From contig JAITYX010000028.1 in NCBI GenBank assembly GCA_021018815.1, positions 6,365,001-6,429,000 of the forward strand: DNA of 64,000 bases. The letters are read 5' to 3'. The notes under the pieces were generated by a model, which saw nothing but the letters and a program-made list of their open reading frames with translations, was not told the origin of the DNA and did no database searches. Both the position numbers and the translations under genes were made by a program. Shown here piece after piece: positions 1 through 11,560 of the stretch; position 1 is the first letter of the stretch; each line of letters opens with the position of its first letter. This stretch comes from Talinum fruticosum. Lineage: Eukaryota; Streptophyta; Magnoliopsida; Caryophyllales; Talinaceae.

Positions 1-2879
1 GTTGTATATTAATATTTATTTATTTGTTTATATTTTGATTTTTAGAATGAAGATAGTTGTAAAATAAAATTATATAAAAGCTAAAATGAAAATATTAGAA
101 AATTAGGATAAATTTTTATGCGATCCCCACCCAGAAGAGTTACACCAATAACCACACCATAGAAAATTGCAAATTAAATTGACCTTACAAAATACTTTTC
201 CCATGTTGGACTTGTCATTTTTTAATTTTTCACAATTTTCTTTATTAGTAAAGTTTTACTTTTATTATTCACCAAATATCATATTTCTATACACTCAAAA
301 CCTAAACCCAAAATCCACAAAAAATAAAAAACAAAACCAATACTAATATTTCTTTTTTATCATCCATTGCCGTAAGGAAAAATATATGGTAATATTCCGT
401 ATCTCATTAACACCCTAAAAATATTCAATTCACATTAATTAAGGATTAAACACCCAAAAGAAAAAAAAATTCATGACATAATTATAATTGGATTGGATTG
501 AATAAAGTTTTCTTTTCCATTCGGCTTTAATTTAAATCTATTTTGAACTCAAATAGTTCAACTTTTTTAATCATCTTAATTGAAGTCAGATTAAATGTTT
601 ATGTCATCCCTCATTAATTTGTGCCATTATTTAAGTATTTTGTTATATTGAACACTATTTATACTATATATAATAGTATTCTTTTCAAAATTGTCAAATT
701 GTGGTCCGATAATTAATTTAGGAGATTTATCCAATATAAAATAATAATTTGTCCTTGAAAAAACAAAAGTTCCATCTCATCAATGAACTCTCCAAGACTC
801 ACTTGCCACAACAAATCAAAATATAAAGGATTTAAAATACGACAATACATAAAATGAAAAAATACATAAACATCATGAAGAAATGCATAGGACACAATAT
901 CAAACGATGGGTTAATGAACATGTTAAACAGAATTTAAGAGTTAAAATGACACTAACTCGACCTTATTTTACCAAATAAAATACACCCTAAAGTTTCCTT
1001 AAAGTAGGTATTTTTCATATAATCACGGAGAATTTTCAAAAGTAGTAGAGTTTGAATAACCAACTAATTGAGTCCATGGTATTATTGAATTGAGTAACAA
1101 GAATTTGATGTTTCATTTTTTAAAGGAAAATAAAGAATTAAATCAGATATTTTCCTTAATGTTCATCTCTTTAAATTTGTTTCCTTTTAAGTTAAACGTA
1201 GAATTTGCACTTTTTAAAAGAATGACATGATTTTGGTATTATTGAATTTTACGATCCACTTTAGATTATAAATAATGTTTAAGTATAGAAAGATTAAGAA
1301 GCTTTATTTGAAATTGACAATTTAAATTGTATATAGTTATGTGTTTATTTATTTAGGATTTGGATTGTATATGAGCTCTCATTTTTTTTATGTATATTGA
1401 TATGCAATATTATTCAGAGTCCGAAATATATAATTTTCTCTAACATTATTAATTTTTCATTGTTGATGGCGCTTTTTGACTTGGTGCTATAAAATTGTAT
1501 TAGTTGAAGACATATTTATTATAGGAATTTTTAAAATTAGAATCAACAGGAACATTTTATAAAAATAATGTTTAAATATTTGACAATCTAAGAAAGCAAC
1601 TTGGTTATTGCTAATAAAGATTCACCCTATGCATTGAGTGATATAATAAACCTTAAGAAATCATAAATTAATATAATAAAAATATAACAATTACATATAT
1701 ACTTGATATTAATAATTAAAAATGCTTACAAGATAGAAAATTATGATTCAAATATGTTGTGGAATAAGACGTAATGAATAAAAAGTTAGGAATTATATTG
1801 TTTCAAGTTCGTAATTTGTGTACTTTAAGTTCGTAATTTGTGTTATGTTTAAAAGGATGGAAACTTAATATGTCAACTTCTATTAAACCTGTAGGATTTA
1901 TTCATTTGTCTCAAAATTTATGCACAATATACAAATATTTTTTTTTGTTACAAATACGAGTTTGTTTTAGTCTGTTCCTAACATTTCTATCTCTCGACTT
2001 ATTATCGACAAATATATTTAAATTATATCTTTTACGATTGTAAGTTTTCTAAATTATTAAAAGATGAATATTTGCCATGAAGTCTCCCGCCATCTTGAAA
2101 TATAAGTTCATGTTACTCTTATTATGTTAATTAATTGGGAGGAAGAGTTGTATTTTGAGTGAAACAATTGGATGTTAATCGAGTAAAACATGTATTTATA
2201 AATTCTTAATTGTACCAATATTTTTGCGTCATCGACTCACCACTAAAATGACAATCAATTTTCAATACAAGTACAAAGCACATATAATTTTATTACTGTA
2301 CGTTGCGAATTGACCGATCATGCCTTTTGTCGTGATACAAATTACATCTTTTTGCTCATTACCTATTATTGTTAAATTTATTTGGATCATTTTTATCATT
2401 ATAATATTTTTCATTATTAATCTTAATATAAGTAGTTATTATATATTTAATTTCTTAATACATAATTTTTAAAAATTATTATATTACTCCGTGTATAACA
2501 CGAGTCCGGACTAGTATAAAAAATGACAAGAGGTAGTTTTCATGACTCATTGATTTTAAAACTTGATAATTAATATTGAAAAGTAAAGCTTAATGATATA
2601 AAAAATAAGTGTCATTCGTTAAGAAAATGGACATACAAAGTTAAGTAGAAAGAAGGAAATTGCGGGGCAAGTATACATATCAATATTTGTCTTCGACCAA
2701 CTTATTTGCGTTTTATAAATAATATGAATCACGCTTGATAAATCATGTTGTAATTGTACAAATCGATTCGGAGGTGTCATCAAATCTAATAGAAAAATTT
2801 TTCATTTTGGAAGTCATATTCATTGTTTTTTTTTTTTAACTAAAGCATGAGGGAAGTCATATTAAATCCAATTCCGCTA
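1..2879. other. AT-rich intergenic DNA
   Basis: No reading frame here has a recognisable domain, and the short ORFs are what AT-rich sequence gives by chance. I see no TIR, LTR or tandem array. It is probably old, decayed intergenic DNA to the left of the LINE remnant. Confidence 0.6.
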
Positions 2880-3775
2880 TTCTGGAAGCATTTGCCGGAA
2901 AATCAGACAATCATGCAAACTCGTCAGCCACAAAGGAGGGATAGCCTTTGAATCAAATGAGCAACAAGATTTTCCCCACGCTTCACAGGACTAGAAAACA
3001 ATGAAATGAACGAAGAAATTAGACTCTTGATATCTTCAAAAATTAGATCAACATGCGACCTTCCTGTGGTAGTCCCTTGCAGCCGAGAGTGACATCACAC
3101 CCAAAGCATCCGACTCAACAATCACCTTCCCATGGTTCCTAGCACACGTGTCTCAAAGCTGTCCGAATGATTTCACACTCAACCACTTGAGGTTCCAAAC
3201 CCATTTGTAGACGTTTAACACCCATCTCCACTGCAACTATCCGAGTCCCATCTAGTCACTGAAAACAACAGCATCACCATTCACTTTGACCCAGCCCAGA
3301 GGGGCAGCGTGGCATACCACAAAGGAACAGATATGCCCACTTCTCTCTAGGTACAAACCGCGCTGCATACGTCTTGTAGTCGACCACTAACTGTCTAAAT
3401 GCTGCAGCCACTACCTCAATGATGGGTAGTTTCTTACTCATGACAATTTTGTTTCGAATAGTCCAACACACCCTCACCATTCCAAGGAACAACTCAAAAT
3501 TGATCCCTCCCTAACTTGTCGCAACACCACACAATGGATTAAGAGAAGGAAATAATAGGATAATCTTCCCATACCTGACTAAACTCACTGGCTTTCCACA
3601 TTTGTACAAGATAGGGACACTTGAACAAAGCATGACACAACGTCTCCTCTGCTCGCCCACAAATTGGACAGACGCCATATGGTAGCATGTGCCTAAGCTT
3701 GAGCTCTCCCTTCACCGCCAACAAGCTGTTCAAAGCACGCCACACAAAATGTTTAAGTTTAGAAATCATATTCAT
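2880..3775 (-). pseudogene. LINE (non-LTR) 3-prime end: zinc-binding RT tail plus RNase H remnant
   Basis: Reading from 3775 downward, the first part (3775-3539) encodes the zf-RVT type domain that follows the reverse transcriptase in plant LINEs: a K-hydrophobic-WR-A-LNSLLA start and a CPICG...ETLCHALFKCP zinc-binding pattern. After a short gap (3492-3274) the frame reaches a GWVKVNGDA-like stretch, the usual beginning of the RNase H domain of these elements. Further down (about 3250-2890), pieces such as VESDALGV and SPVKRGENLVAHL match the end of that domain in shifting frames. Several stops and frameshifts break it, and no upstream RT or endonuclease is visible, so this is a dead 5-prime-truncated fragment. 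The domain assignment rests on motif recognition only. Confidence 0.75.
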
Positions 3776-4106
3776 TTTTACATTAGTACATATTAATTTT
3801 TTAAAATAAGAGAATACGTTTTTATATAACTTAAAAATATGTGAGTTTATTTTAACAATTTTTTAATACTGTTTTTATATATTTTACTAATTGTTTAGTT
3901 GGATTCTATAATAATAACTCCAACACCGAATATGAAGATACCATTTGTGTGTTAGATCTTATAATTATTTTCTAATAAAATGGTTGGCAAATTATTGCTC
4001 TATGCATTATTTTTCCCTTGCACATTTTCTTAACATCCCGGGCAAGCCATGAAGGTATTCCTAAAAATTCTGCTATTCATCATGCGCTAAATGAGGCCAA
4101 AGAGGG
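3776..4106. other. Spacer between LINE remnant and monooxygenase gene
   Basis: AT-rich DNA with no coding signal. It holds the region just downstream of the monooxygenase stop codon, so the 3-prime UTR and polyadenylation site of that gene probably lie here. Confidence 0.45.
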
Positions 4107-7100
4107 TCAAGCATACACAAGCCAGATTTTATGCCGAAACAGTTTACAATACAAGAAACAAAATAACATTTCCAGGAATAAAACGTTACCATCTTTTAAC
4201 TGAAAAAAACACTCCTTGAACAAAAAGCCTTGAAGCTCCCCAAAATCGTATCCCGAATCCTTCAACGAGTCTCCACAAAGAACAGCTATAATCATAATGC
4301 ACATAAATCTTACTAGCAAAGACGAATCTCCAACCAACAATATATCTATGAGGTAAGTTTGGCTTGACAACTGCACTATTCTTGGCCTCCTTTCCTTGAC
4401 ATATTTATCTAGTGCTTCTCTAGCCTTGTGTTCTGACAAGTGTATTCCACTCCCATTTGAATGAGTGTTGTATGCATTCTTTGATAGACACCGAGCAAGC
4501 ACAACAGCATCTTCTAAAGCAGCAGACCCGACTTGCCCAAGGAAAGGACCCATGACATGCCAGGCGTCTCCTGCCATGGTTATAGTCCCCTTGCGGAAGT
4601 TTCCAGAAAGTAAATTCCGAGGTGCACGATATCTCAAATGTGTGAGCGAAAATGAGTCAAGGTCACTATTCTTTATCATCACGACAATCTCTGTTGAGAA
4701 ACCAACTGTTAAGTCCAAGGTTAATCCCAAAATGGATGCGGGATCCTTTGGCATCTCCATATCTGTTCAAAAGCACATTCACAATTTTCAGTCTAGTTCA
4801 ATTTGCGTTTAACACATTTGTGCATAATATGTCAACAGATGACCCACCAATCCAGCAAATGAAATTGTTCACTTCAGCTTGGAATTATATCAGATCAAAT
4901 CAGAGCTCAAGTCATATTACATTCAGTTCAAGTTGTTTCAGGTTCAAGACATTTATGGATCAATTCCCCCTTTGTCTAAATAACTTCTCCAACGAAAAAC
5001 AGTTCATATCGATCAAAGAATAATATTGGAAAATGTAGGCTTGGGTCAAAATTAGATAGCATGATTACCAAGAACAACTCTCGACGTGGTTCCTGCTTTC
5101 ATGTAGTCTTAGGAGATCTAGATATATGCAGTCTTACCTTTGCAAAATTGCGTGCACTCTTCGAGCAATCTCTGCACGCAGCTGATTCCCAATAAGGTTT
5201 ATTATCATTCTCTAGTTTCACTAGTTCAACCAAAAAACTCCAATTGTTGAGAAAATGAATATTAATTCTAAGTGGATTGATAGTAGTAATGAGATATGTA
5301 CAGAGACATCAATAAAAAAAAAAAAAATTTCTTAAGTGGATATACAACCCCCCCAAACAACACCAAAGCAAACTCAGTGTGGCATCATTCCACTGCAGAC
5401 CAATATATTTAGCCAATAACTTATACTTCATATAGGGACACATCAGTAGGTTGCTATCAGCACCCACTACCAGCCCTTTGTAAAACAACAATTGTAGGCA
5501 TTGTAATGTGCTACTTAATTTTTCCTTTTCCATCTTCTCCACAATAAAAAAACTGTCTCATATGCATGCCCAGTCATACATGTTGAATAATTCTCTAATA
5601 TAGTAAGACAATTGCTCTGAAAAATTGAATCGTATGCCGAAAATTGAATCATACAGTGAGGCTGTCAAGCTGTAAAAAGCAGCTACTAACTTACCTCTTT
5701 GACTTCCTTCCATAACAAAAAACCAGTAGACAGTTTTTTCATCAATTGGGATTCTTCCAACATAATGCTTATCTTTTCTTATTCTCAAGAACTCTAGAGT
5801 AAATCCATGGCCATTTGGGTAAGTAGTCAGACCTCTAACTACACACCTAGGGAAACGCTTTGTAGGCTTCAGGCCAATGAAATTTGCAATGACTGAGTTC
5901 GCTCCGTCACATCCAATTAACACCTGCAAGTTGATTTCTGAAACGTATGGGTGATTACAAATTCTAAGAAAAAATGGAGTAAAGTTCCAAAATCAATCCC
6001 AAAAGATGAAAGTGAATCCAATATAATTAAAAATAGTAGCTATAGCTAAAAAGATGAAAGCGAATTGTACAATGAGATTATAACTGAGGGTGAAAGGAAA
6101 AGTAGCTACTAAATAGCTTAATGAATAATGAAAGGTACCTTGGCCTTTATTAACCTTCCATCAGAGAGTTGAAGAACCGGACTTGAACATGATTTTTCAA
6201 CATCTACACATAGAACTTGGCATCCAAAATGTATTGTTCCCGAGGGTAGCTCATTGGCTAAGGCTTCAACAAGGTCACTTCTCTTAATGCAATGGTTGTC
6301 CCCTTCACTGGAAGTAAAAAGAAAAAAGCTTAGCAGTCATTATTCCAATATCAAAAATATTCACTTCACAGTAGTCCTTTTTGAATTTCTTCACACTAAT
6401 ACTGCATATCCTCAGAGCATATATGAACTATTGTTCTACAATGACATAGAGAATCCTTCTAATACTGTGAATGGTATTTCATGAATTTTTGATGTGACCC
6501 TGAGGTTTTTCTTTTTCTTTTGTCTGGACTAGTCATATGGTGTAAACAATTTTTTCTATGGTTTCATGAAAATCTTATGTGAAACTGTCTTATCCAAGAC
6601 AAGGTTGCTGTAAGAATGCCAACACTTTAATCAACACCTTAAGTTTTCATCAAACTCAGTAACATAAACAACTGGTGGGCTGTTGGATGAGCTGAGAAAG
6701 GTCATCTTAGCTTGGCTGGCATAATGTGTCAAATTCTAATCAGTCTCACTTGTGAGTTGTTCTCAGCCCACCTGGTTGGTCTGAGATGCACAATTCGACC
6801 CAGATTTGGCTTGGTCTAGGCAAGTGGTGGAATTCAGGTGAGATACATACATCCTTAGTTGAGCAGAGCCACCAATCCATAAGCCTCAGCTTGGCTTGTT
6901 CAAATTTGTGCACGGAGCTGACCCATTCATTTGATCACCACTAACAAAATATATCTTTTGATAATATGAAGTCTTTCCTGCTGATTATCCCCAATTCTAA
7001 CCCCAGAAATGCATAACAAACAATAGATTACCTCACTAGAGTTTCTCGTACCACACCTTTGTCAACCCAAACATCACGCGCCCTGTGAATTTTAAGCATG

Positions 7101-8654
7101 TCAGATCCGAGAAAGGAAGTACAAAGCAAACGCAGTTTCACTCAAAGTCAGATGCAGATTATTCACATAATCACGTTGCAGTTTGAGATCACAAGTCTGT
7201 TTACCATTGGAAAGGGATTGCAGTTGATTGAAGAGTGGAATCGAGACCAAGCTGATGAAGAGCACGCCAGGCATTAGGCAACACACCAATGGCTGCTCCT
7301 GTTGCTCGAAGTGTCTCGAATCTTTCTAGCACCACACTTTTGATGCCTTTCCTGCATTATCAATCAATACATTGCCATTTTCAATCTTAACTTTGTTATT
7401 AGTTGCATTTAATTTATCACATCCCAATTCATTCTCTTCTTTAACAATGCAAGTAAGAGAAGATATCACTTAATTATTTAAAAAAAAAATGAAGAGCAGT
7501 TCCTAACTTTATAGTACATTTTTCTTTCCTAATTGTGTGCCCAACAGGGACAACTGGGTATATTCACCCTTGCACAAAAATGGTGTCTCATATTAATCTT
7601 TCATACCGAAGGCTAAAGGTTTAAACCCACCTCTTGTAACTGTTCTCCAGCCCGCTTCCACCTTACAAGTCGGCCTTATTTTACCCACGGGTCAAAGTAG
7701 AATTTAGGGGTATTCACAATTCGGGTACTTGAACCAAACAGATTTCAGTTCGGGTGACCAAAAGCTCATGTCGGCTAAACCTTGAACTGCTACCAAACTG
7801 ATAATATTTGGTTTGATTTTTCAGGTACTCGGTAACCCAAAACTTTTTCATCATACACTAAATAACAATGTTTCATTAACCATCACCAATATGCTCGCGT
7901 TTTTGCATCCATCTATCCTTTATCTCTCTCTATCTCCCTTCGCCTTTGCCTCACCGTATTCGTCAAAAACAACACAACCAAAATTAGCACCCAGACAAAA
8001 AGAAAAACTCAAATTCAAAGAAGAAAATATTAAAGATTAGAAATTTTCAACGGACACAAAAATCCCATCAGGTTATCAGGTAGCCAAAAATTCTACCCAA
8101 AGAGCGAATGGGGTAGACGTAGAGCCTTGCCCCATTGAAATAAGAAAAGAGAAAAAAAGGCTTGATACGGATAGTGAGAACATGATTCCTAGATTAAGTC
8201 AACTGACATTTGACACCATAAATGAGTATTTTAAGCAGACAGTAGGCACCCAGTTTCAAAAAAATCATACACCTGGACTTTTTTTTTTGGGAAGAAAAGC
8301 GGAATTATATAGCAAATCCAAGAACATACAGAGTTCATGCATCACTTAGATCATCATAAACTAGACTTTGCTGCATAGAACTAAAACCCTAACAAACACT
8401 AGTAGCAAGCAAAAAAAAAACAAAAAAACCCCGCAGCAGAACAAGATCAAGACCTCAATTCCACCAAAGTGCTGAATGATACACTTGGACTTTAATTATC
8501 CTAATTTTCATGAAAGGGAAATGAGAATCAACTAACTAATCATGTCAGCAGTTAACAACCAAGAAAGGAGGGAGAGAGAGAGAGGAACCTCTGGAGAGCC
8601 AGAGCTGCGGCAAGGCCACAAATTCCACCGCCAACAATCAGTATCTCTTGCCAT
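4107..8654 (-). CDS. FAD-dependent monooxygenase, six exons (plant MO1/CTF2-like), frame problem in exon 1
   Basis: Flavoprotein monooxygenase of the class A aromatic hydroxylase-like family (plant MO1/CTF2 group). The substrate is not known from sequence. Exons inferred from GT-AG sites: 8654-8589, 7351-7205, 7082-7032, 6307-6139, 5923-5695, 4762-4107. Together they give 1318 nt, about 438 codons, close to the family length of roughly 400 or slightly more. Exon 1 has the FAD-binding ILIVGGGICGLAAALALQR fold. Exon 2 has GAAIGVLPNAWRALHQLGL. Exon 4 has SDLVEALANELPSGTI. Exon 5 has the DG motif VLIGCDGANSV and RGLTTYPNGHGF. Exon 6 has SLTHLRYRAP and the GD motif GDAWHVMGPFLGQVG, followed by ALEDAVVLARCL and KERRPRIVQLSSQTYL. 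Exons 2 to 6 join in one frame. The only nearby ATG (8654-8652) is one base out of frame with the FAD motif, and the frame that fits is closed by a stop about 66 bases upstream of that motif. This is either a recent null frameshift or a sequence error. The C-terminus runs about 45 residues past the usual GYDFG-L end. No TE lies in the exons. Confidence 0.85.
7352..8588 (-). other. Intron 1 of the monooxygenase gene
   Basis: A 1.24-kb intron between the FAD-motif exon and exon 2, with GT at 8588-8587 and AG at 7353-7352. It contains a 7700-8100 stretch with TAGGGGTATTCA near its left end and gggtacttgaacc/ggtaacccaaaac-type repeats. This resembles the inner sequence of hAT-type MITEs such as the one at 58237, but I could not find a matching right end. 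The rest is AT-rich without features. Confidence 0.6.
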
Positions 8655-9489
8655 CCTCTGTCTCTTCTCTATCTCTCTCTTCTTCTCCTCCTCCTCCTTG
8701 TTGTCCGTCAGTCATGAGGACTATGAACATAGAAAACAAAAATGTACTCGTAGTAGTAATCATTCGCCAATAATTCACGGGAATGTATTTTTAGACAGGT
8801 GTTACAGTATTTTTAAACATGTCACTTGTTTTGTGATGTGTAAAGTGGGGGAAAAGAAAATTATTCTACTAGCCTCCATTAAATTAGTTATCCTTTCTAT
8901 TTTCTTATGTTAGTACTTAGCTAATACCCGCGGCTATAGCTGGATTAAATTTTTGAACAAAATGATGCATTGAAATAATTTCTAAATGTCATGTTAATCA
9001 ACACATCTAAAAATTATGATATATTATGGTACAAAAAAAATTGATATATGTTGACTACTCGTAAATGACAAAAAAATTTGACGACAATATGCAGATCAAA
9101 ATTTAAGCTGCAAAAATCAATAATTTAACCGATTCTTGCCAATGCTTTGTTGGAAATAAAAATTCAGTTTATACTTGTACCTAAATCGAAATGACAATAT
9201 TTTGTTAATGGTCAATTTAATATGACATGGACACGAAATATTTTAGATATAAATTACTTTGCATCATAGAAAAGTGAATTAAAGAGAGAAAAACACTTTA
9301 ATACTTCCCATAAAACTACATTGTATAAGTGGGTGTTATTAAAATGCGAATAAAACCCTAACCTATAATTACCCAATTGCATTTGTCTGTAAACATAAAG
9401 TACCTATAATGACGTATAAATAACAGATTGAAAAACTAAAAATCAACATAGCTAAAAAATAGACTTAAAAACAAAGCAATAGAGAGCAA
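8655..9489. promoter_or_regulatory. Upstream region of the monooxygenase gene
   Basis: Read on the minus strand, the 75 bases before the expected ATG are GA-rich (GGAGGAGGAGAAGAAGAG type), as in many plant 5-prime UTRs. Beyond it the DNA is AT-rich to about 9480 with no ORF or repeat. The promoter should be here, but no TATA box stands out enough to place. Confidence 0.35.
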
Positions 9490-10056
9490 TTAGGCCTCTT
9501 TTTATTATGTTCAAATTCATACAAAAAGAAGTTCATATATAAGCACTAATAAAGTGAGGAGAAAGTAAGTGTACATAAGATCAAATACTCCAATTACAAA
9601 GAATCATGACCCACTTCCAAATCAACAAAACACTTTTATCCTTCCCAACCCACCCCGCCCGAATCCACAAAGATTTACCCCAACCCACCCACACACAAAA
9701 TTTACGAAACTCTTCAACATCCCCCTCCTCTTCGACTCATAATGGGATAACTAATCTAATCAAAAATTCAAAACAATGATCCTATGATTCTACCCCGAAT
9801 GCACAAGGATGTATGCCACTAACTTTTTGCCATTATGGCTAGATTAGTTTTCCCATTTCTTCGATTGAGTTTAGATTTGCTAGAATGCACCCATAGTTAT
9901 CACCGACTTTTTGCATCGGGGCTATCGCCTTGCAATTGAATAATGATCCTATCCCGTGTACAAAAACCCAACCACCATAAGAGAAGAAGTTTAGAAAACA
10001 AAGGTCCAATTGAACATAGAAAAGACGAACTCCATTGGTAATTGAAGAATGATTTC

Positions 10057-10106
10057 AAACCCATAAATTGGGGGTGCTAGTGCCACTTGATTGAATTGGC
10101 TGCATA
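10057..10106 (-). CDS. 15-codon ORF after a splice-acceptor-like site
   Basis: The ATG lies three bases after a strong TTTTGCAG acceptor-like site. The predicted peptide is MQPIQSSGTSTPNLWV or one residue shorter in reading, ending at TGA. It is not recognised. It might be a uORF or the broken start of a longer coding exon. The position just after a likely intron is the only support. Confidence 0.15.
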
Positions 10107-10726
10107 TTCTGCAAAAGAAACTCTAACTTAATAACAAATTTAGAATCTAGTAAATTCTAGCAAAAAACCCTAAAAAACTCTAGCAAAATTAGCAAGGGTA
10201 AACTAACCAAAAACTGAAGAAAAATTGATCCGAGTCGTAGGGAAATTGTTGTTATAAATGCAAGTGAATAAAAAACTATTCAGGAAGGAGTCACGGACGT
10301 AAGAAAAAGAGAGCCAAAATAATACTACACCGAGCGGAGAATTTGAGGTGGTGGTAGAGGAGTTAATAGGAAGATTAGAGAGAGGGGTGAGAGAGACAGT
10401 AGAGGTAAGATTTAAGGCGTAATTAAGCTGCACTAACCAAACCCTTCAAGTAATCAAGTCCAGAGATTCGCAACACAACTAATGACACATTAGACACGTA
10501 AAACGTAGATTTTGCAGCTTTAAATCACAAAATTAAAAGCTATAAAATGCAAGATCTATGGCATTGGATCGAATTAGGAAACAACAAAGTAAAATCAAAA
10601 TTGCCCAATCAAATTCCAACGCGAATCGCATAATTTAGAATGTGGTAATCAATGTGGATTGAGTAGCTCACCGATGAGAATTGAGGATCCGTGGGATCTA
10701 TCGGACGGGGAGGAGAGAGAGAGATA

Positions 10727-10749
10727 GAGGAGGAGGAGGAGGAGGAGGA
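10727..10749. repeat. (GGA)n microsatellite in a GA-rich block
   Basis: Perfect GGA triplets inside a purine-rich block at 10705-10800. On the minus strand it reads TCC/CT, a common leader composition in plant genes. Confidence 0.85.
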
Positions 10750-11501
10750 AGGGAGGGAGAGAAGTAGAGGAGCAAGAAAGAGAGAGAATAGAAATATACA
10801 CGAATTTCGCAGAAATTATAATTCCGTAGCTAGAAAATAAATTGAGAAATTATATACAGTGGGGAGGGGGAGGGAGAGGGCCTAACCAGAATTGAACCAA
10901 AAATTCAGTGTAGTGGCGTTAGAAAAATGAATCTGCAGTGAAATCGAACCAAATCGAACTCCAAAGCCCGTGTTTCGCAGCTTGAGGTTAGAAACGGGGC
11001 GTCACATTTGCCTTTGATTCTATCGACATCCTTCTTCCTTTCATGCATGTCCATCAAAGCCACGGGCACCGAAGACCCACATCCATCACCGAAACCACAA
11101 AAATCGAACATCAAAATCCACATAAAATAATTCAATATTTCGAGGCATTTTCGCAAACACTTAACAGGCATAGTGGATACAGGGAAATACCACTTCGGAA
11201 GGCATTCTATCGGGAAACGGCGAAGGGCACAAATCCTTTTGTGATTTCTTTATGAGTTTGCCATTGAAATGAAGCTAGAGTAAAAGGGAAGATCTTGGTA
11301 CTTGTTTCACTTTGCATTCTAGTCCTCCATTAAATAGGGGCAACGATAGGGAGAGATGGGGGAGAGGGAGTTACTGTGGTGGTGGTGGTGGGTCTGGGGA
11401 GGAGTTACAGAGAGAATTAAAGACTGAAAATAGAGAGAGAAAGAGAGGAGTGCAGTTAGAGTAAAAGAGACTTAAAAGAGGGAGAGAGAGACTGGTATAG
11501 A

Positions 11502-11504
<3 letters not shown>

Positions 11505-11532
<28 letters not shown>
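11505..11532. repeat. (GA)n microsatellite
   Basis: Dinucleotide GA tract, (CT)n on the minus strand, at the probable start of the minus-strand transcription unit. The leucine/serine-rich ORF over it on the minus strand is a by-product of the repeat. Confidence 0.9.
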
Positions 11533-11560
11533 GTTAATTAATAAAAAAATTAACAATTGA

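Larger units (their letters stand above)
9490..11560 (-). ncRNA. Possible spliced transcript without a long ORF (minus strand)
   Basis: Features typical of a plant transcription unit occur in order on the minus strand, but no ORF over about 90 codons makes sense. At 11532-11370 there is a (CT)n tract plus CT-rich sequence, like a transcription start and leader. At 10800-10676 a second CT/TCC-rich block ends in CATCG/GTGAGC, a good donor. At about 10440 TTAGTGCAG looks like an acceptor. At about 10110 a T-rich tract ending in TTTTGCAG is a good acceptor, followed directly by AATATG and a 15-codon ORF. The downstream part to about 9490 has higher sequence complexity than the flanking DNA and stop codons in all frames. 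It could be a lncRNA, a pri-miRNA or the remains of a gene. This is inference from composition and splice-like sites; no homology was recognised. Confidence 0.3.

Noticed and set aside
713..922. 69-codon minus-strand ORF rich in F, Y and L
   Set aside because: No domain, AT-rich composition; compatible with chance.
4465..5023. Plus-strand ORFs of 115 and 123 codons
   Set aside because: They lie antisense to exon 6 and the last intron of the monooxygenase and have no domain.
7700..8110. Second hAT MITE in monooxygenase intron 1
   Set aside because: Left-end-like TAGGGGTATTCA is present, but no matching inverted end or 8-bp TSD could be found.
8542..8913. Plus-strand 123-codon ORF, serine-rich
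   Set aside because: It is antisense to exon 1 and the GA-rich leader; the serine/leucine run comes from the CT-rich complement.
9800..9960. Possible miR390/TAS3-like site (GGCGATAGCCCCGATG on minus)
   Set aside because: Only the first few bases resemble the miR390 target; no second site or tasiARF sequence was found.
11371..11556. LSLSLS-rich minus-strand ORF resembling a signal peptide
   Set aside because: It is translation of the (CT)n tract.
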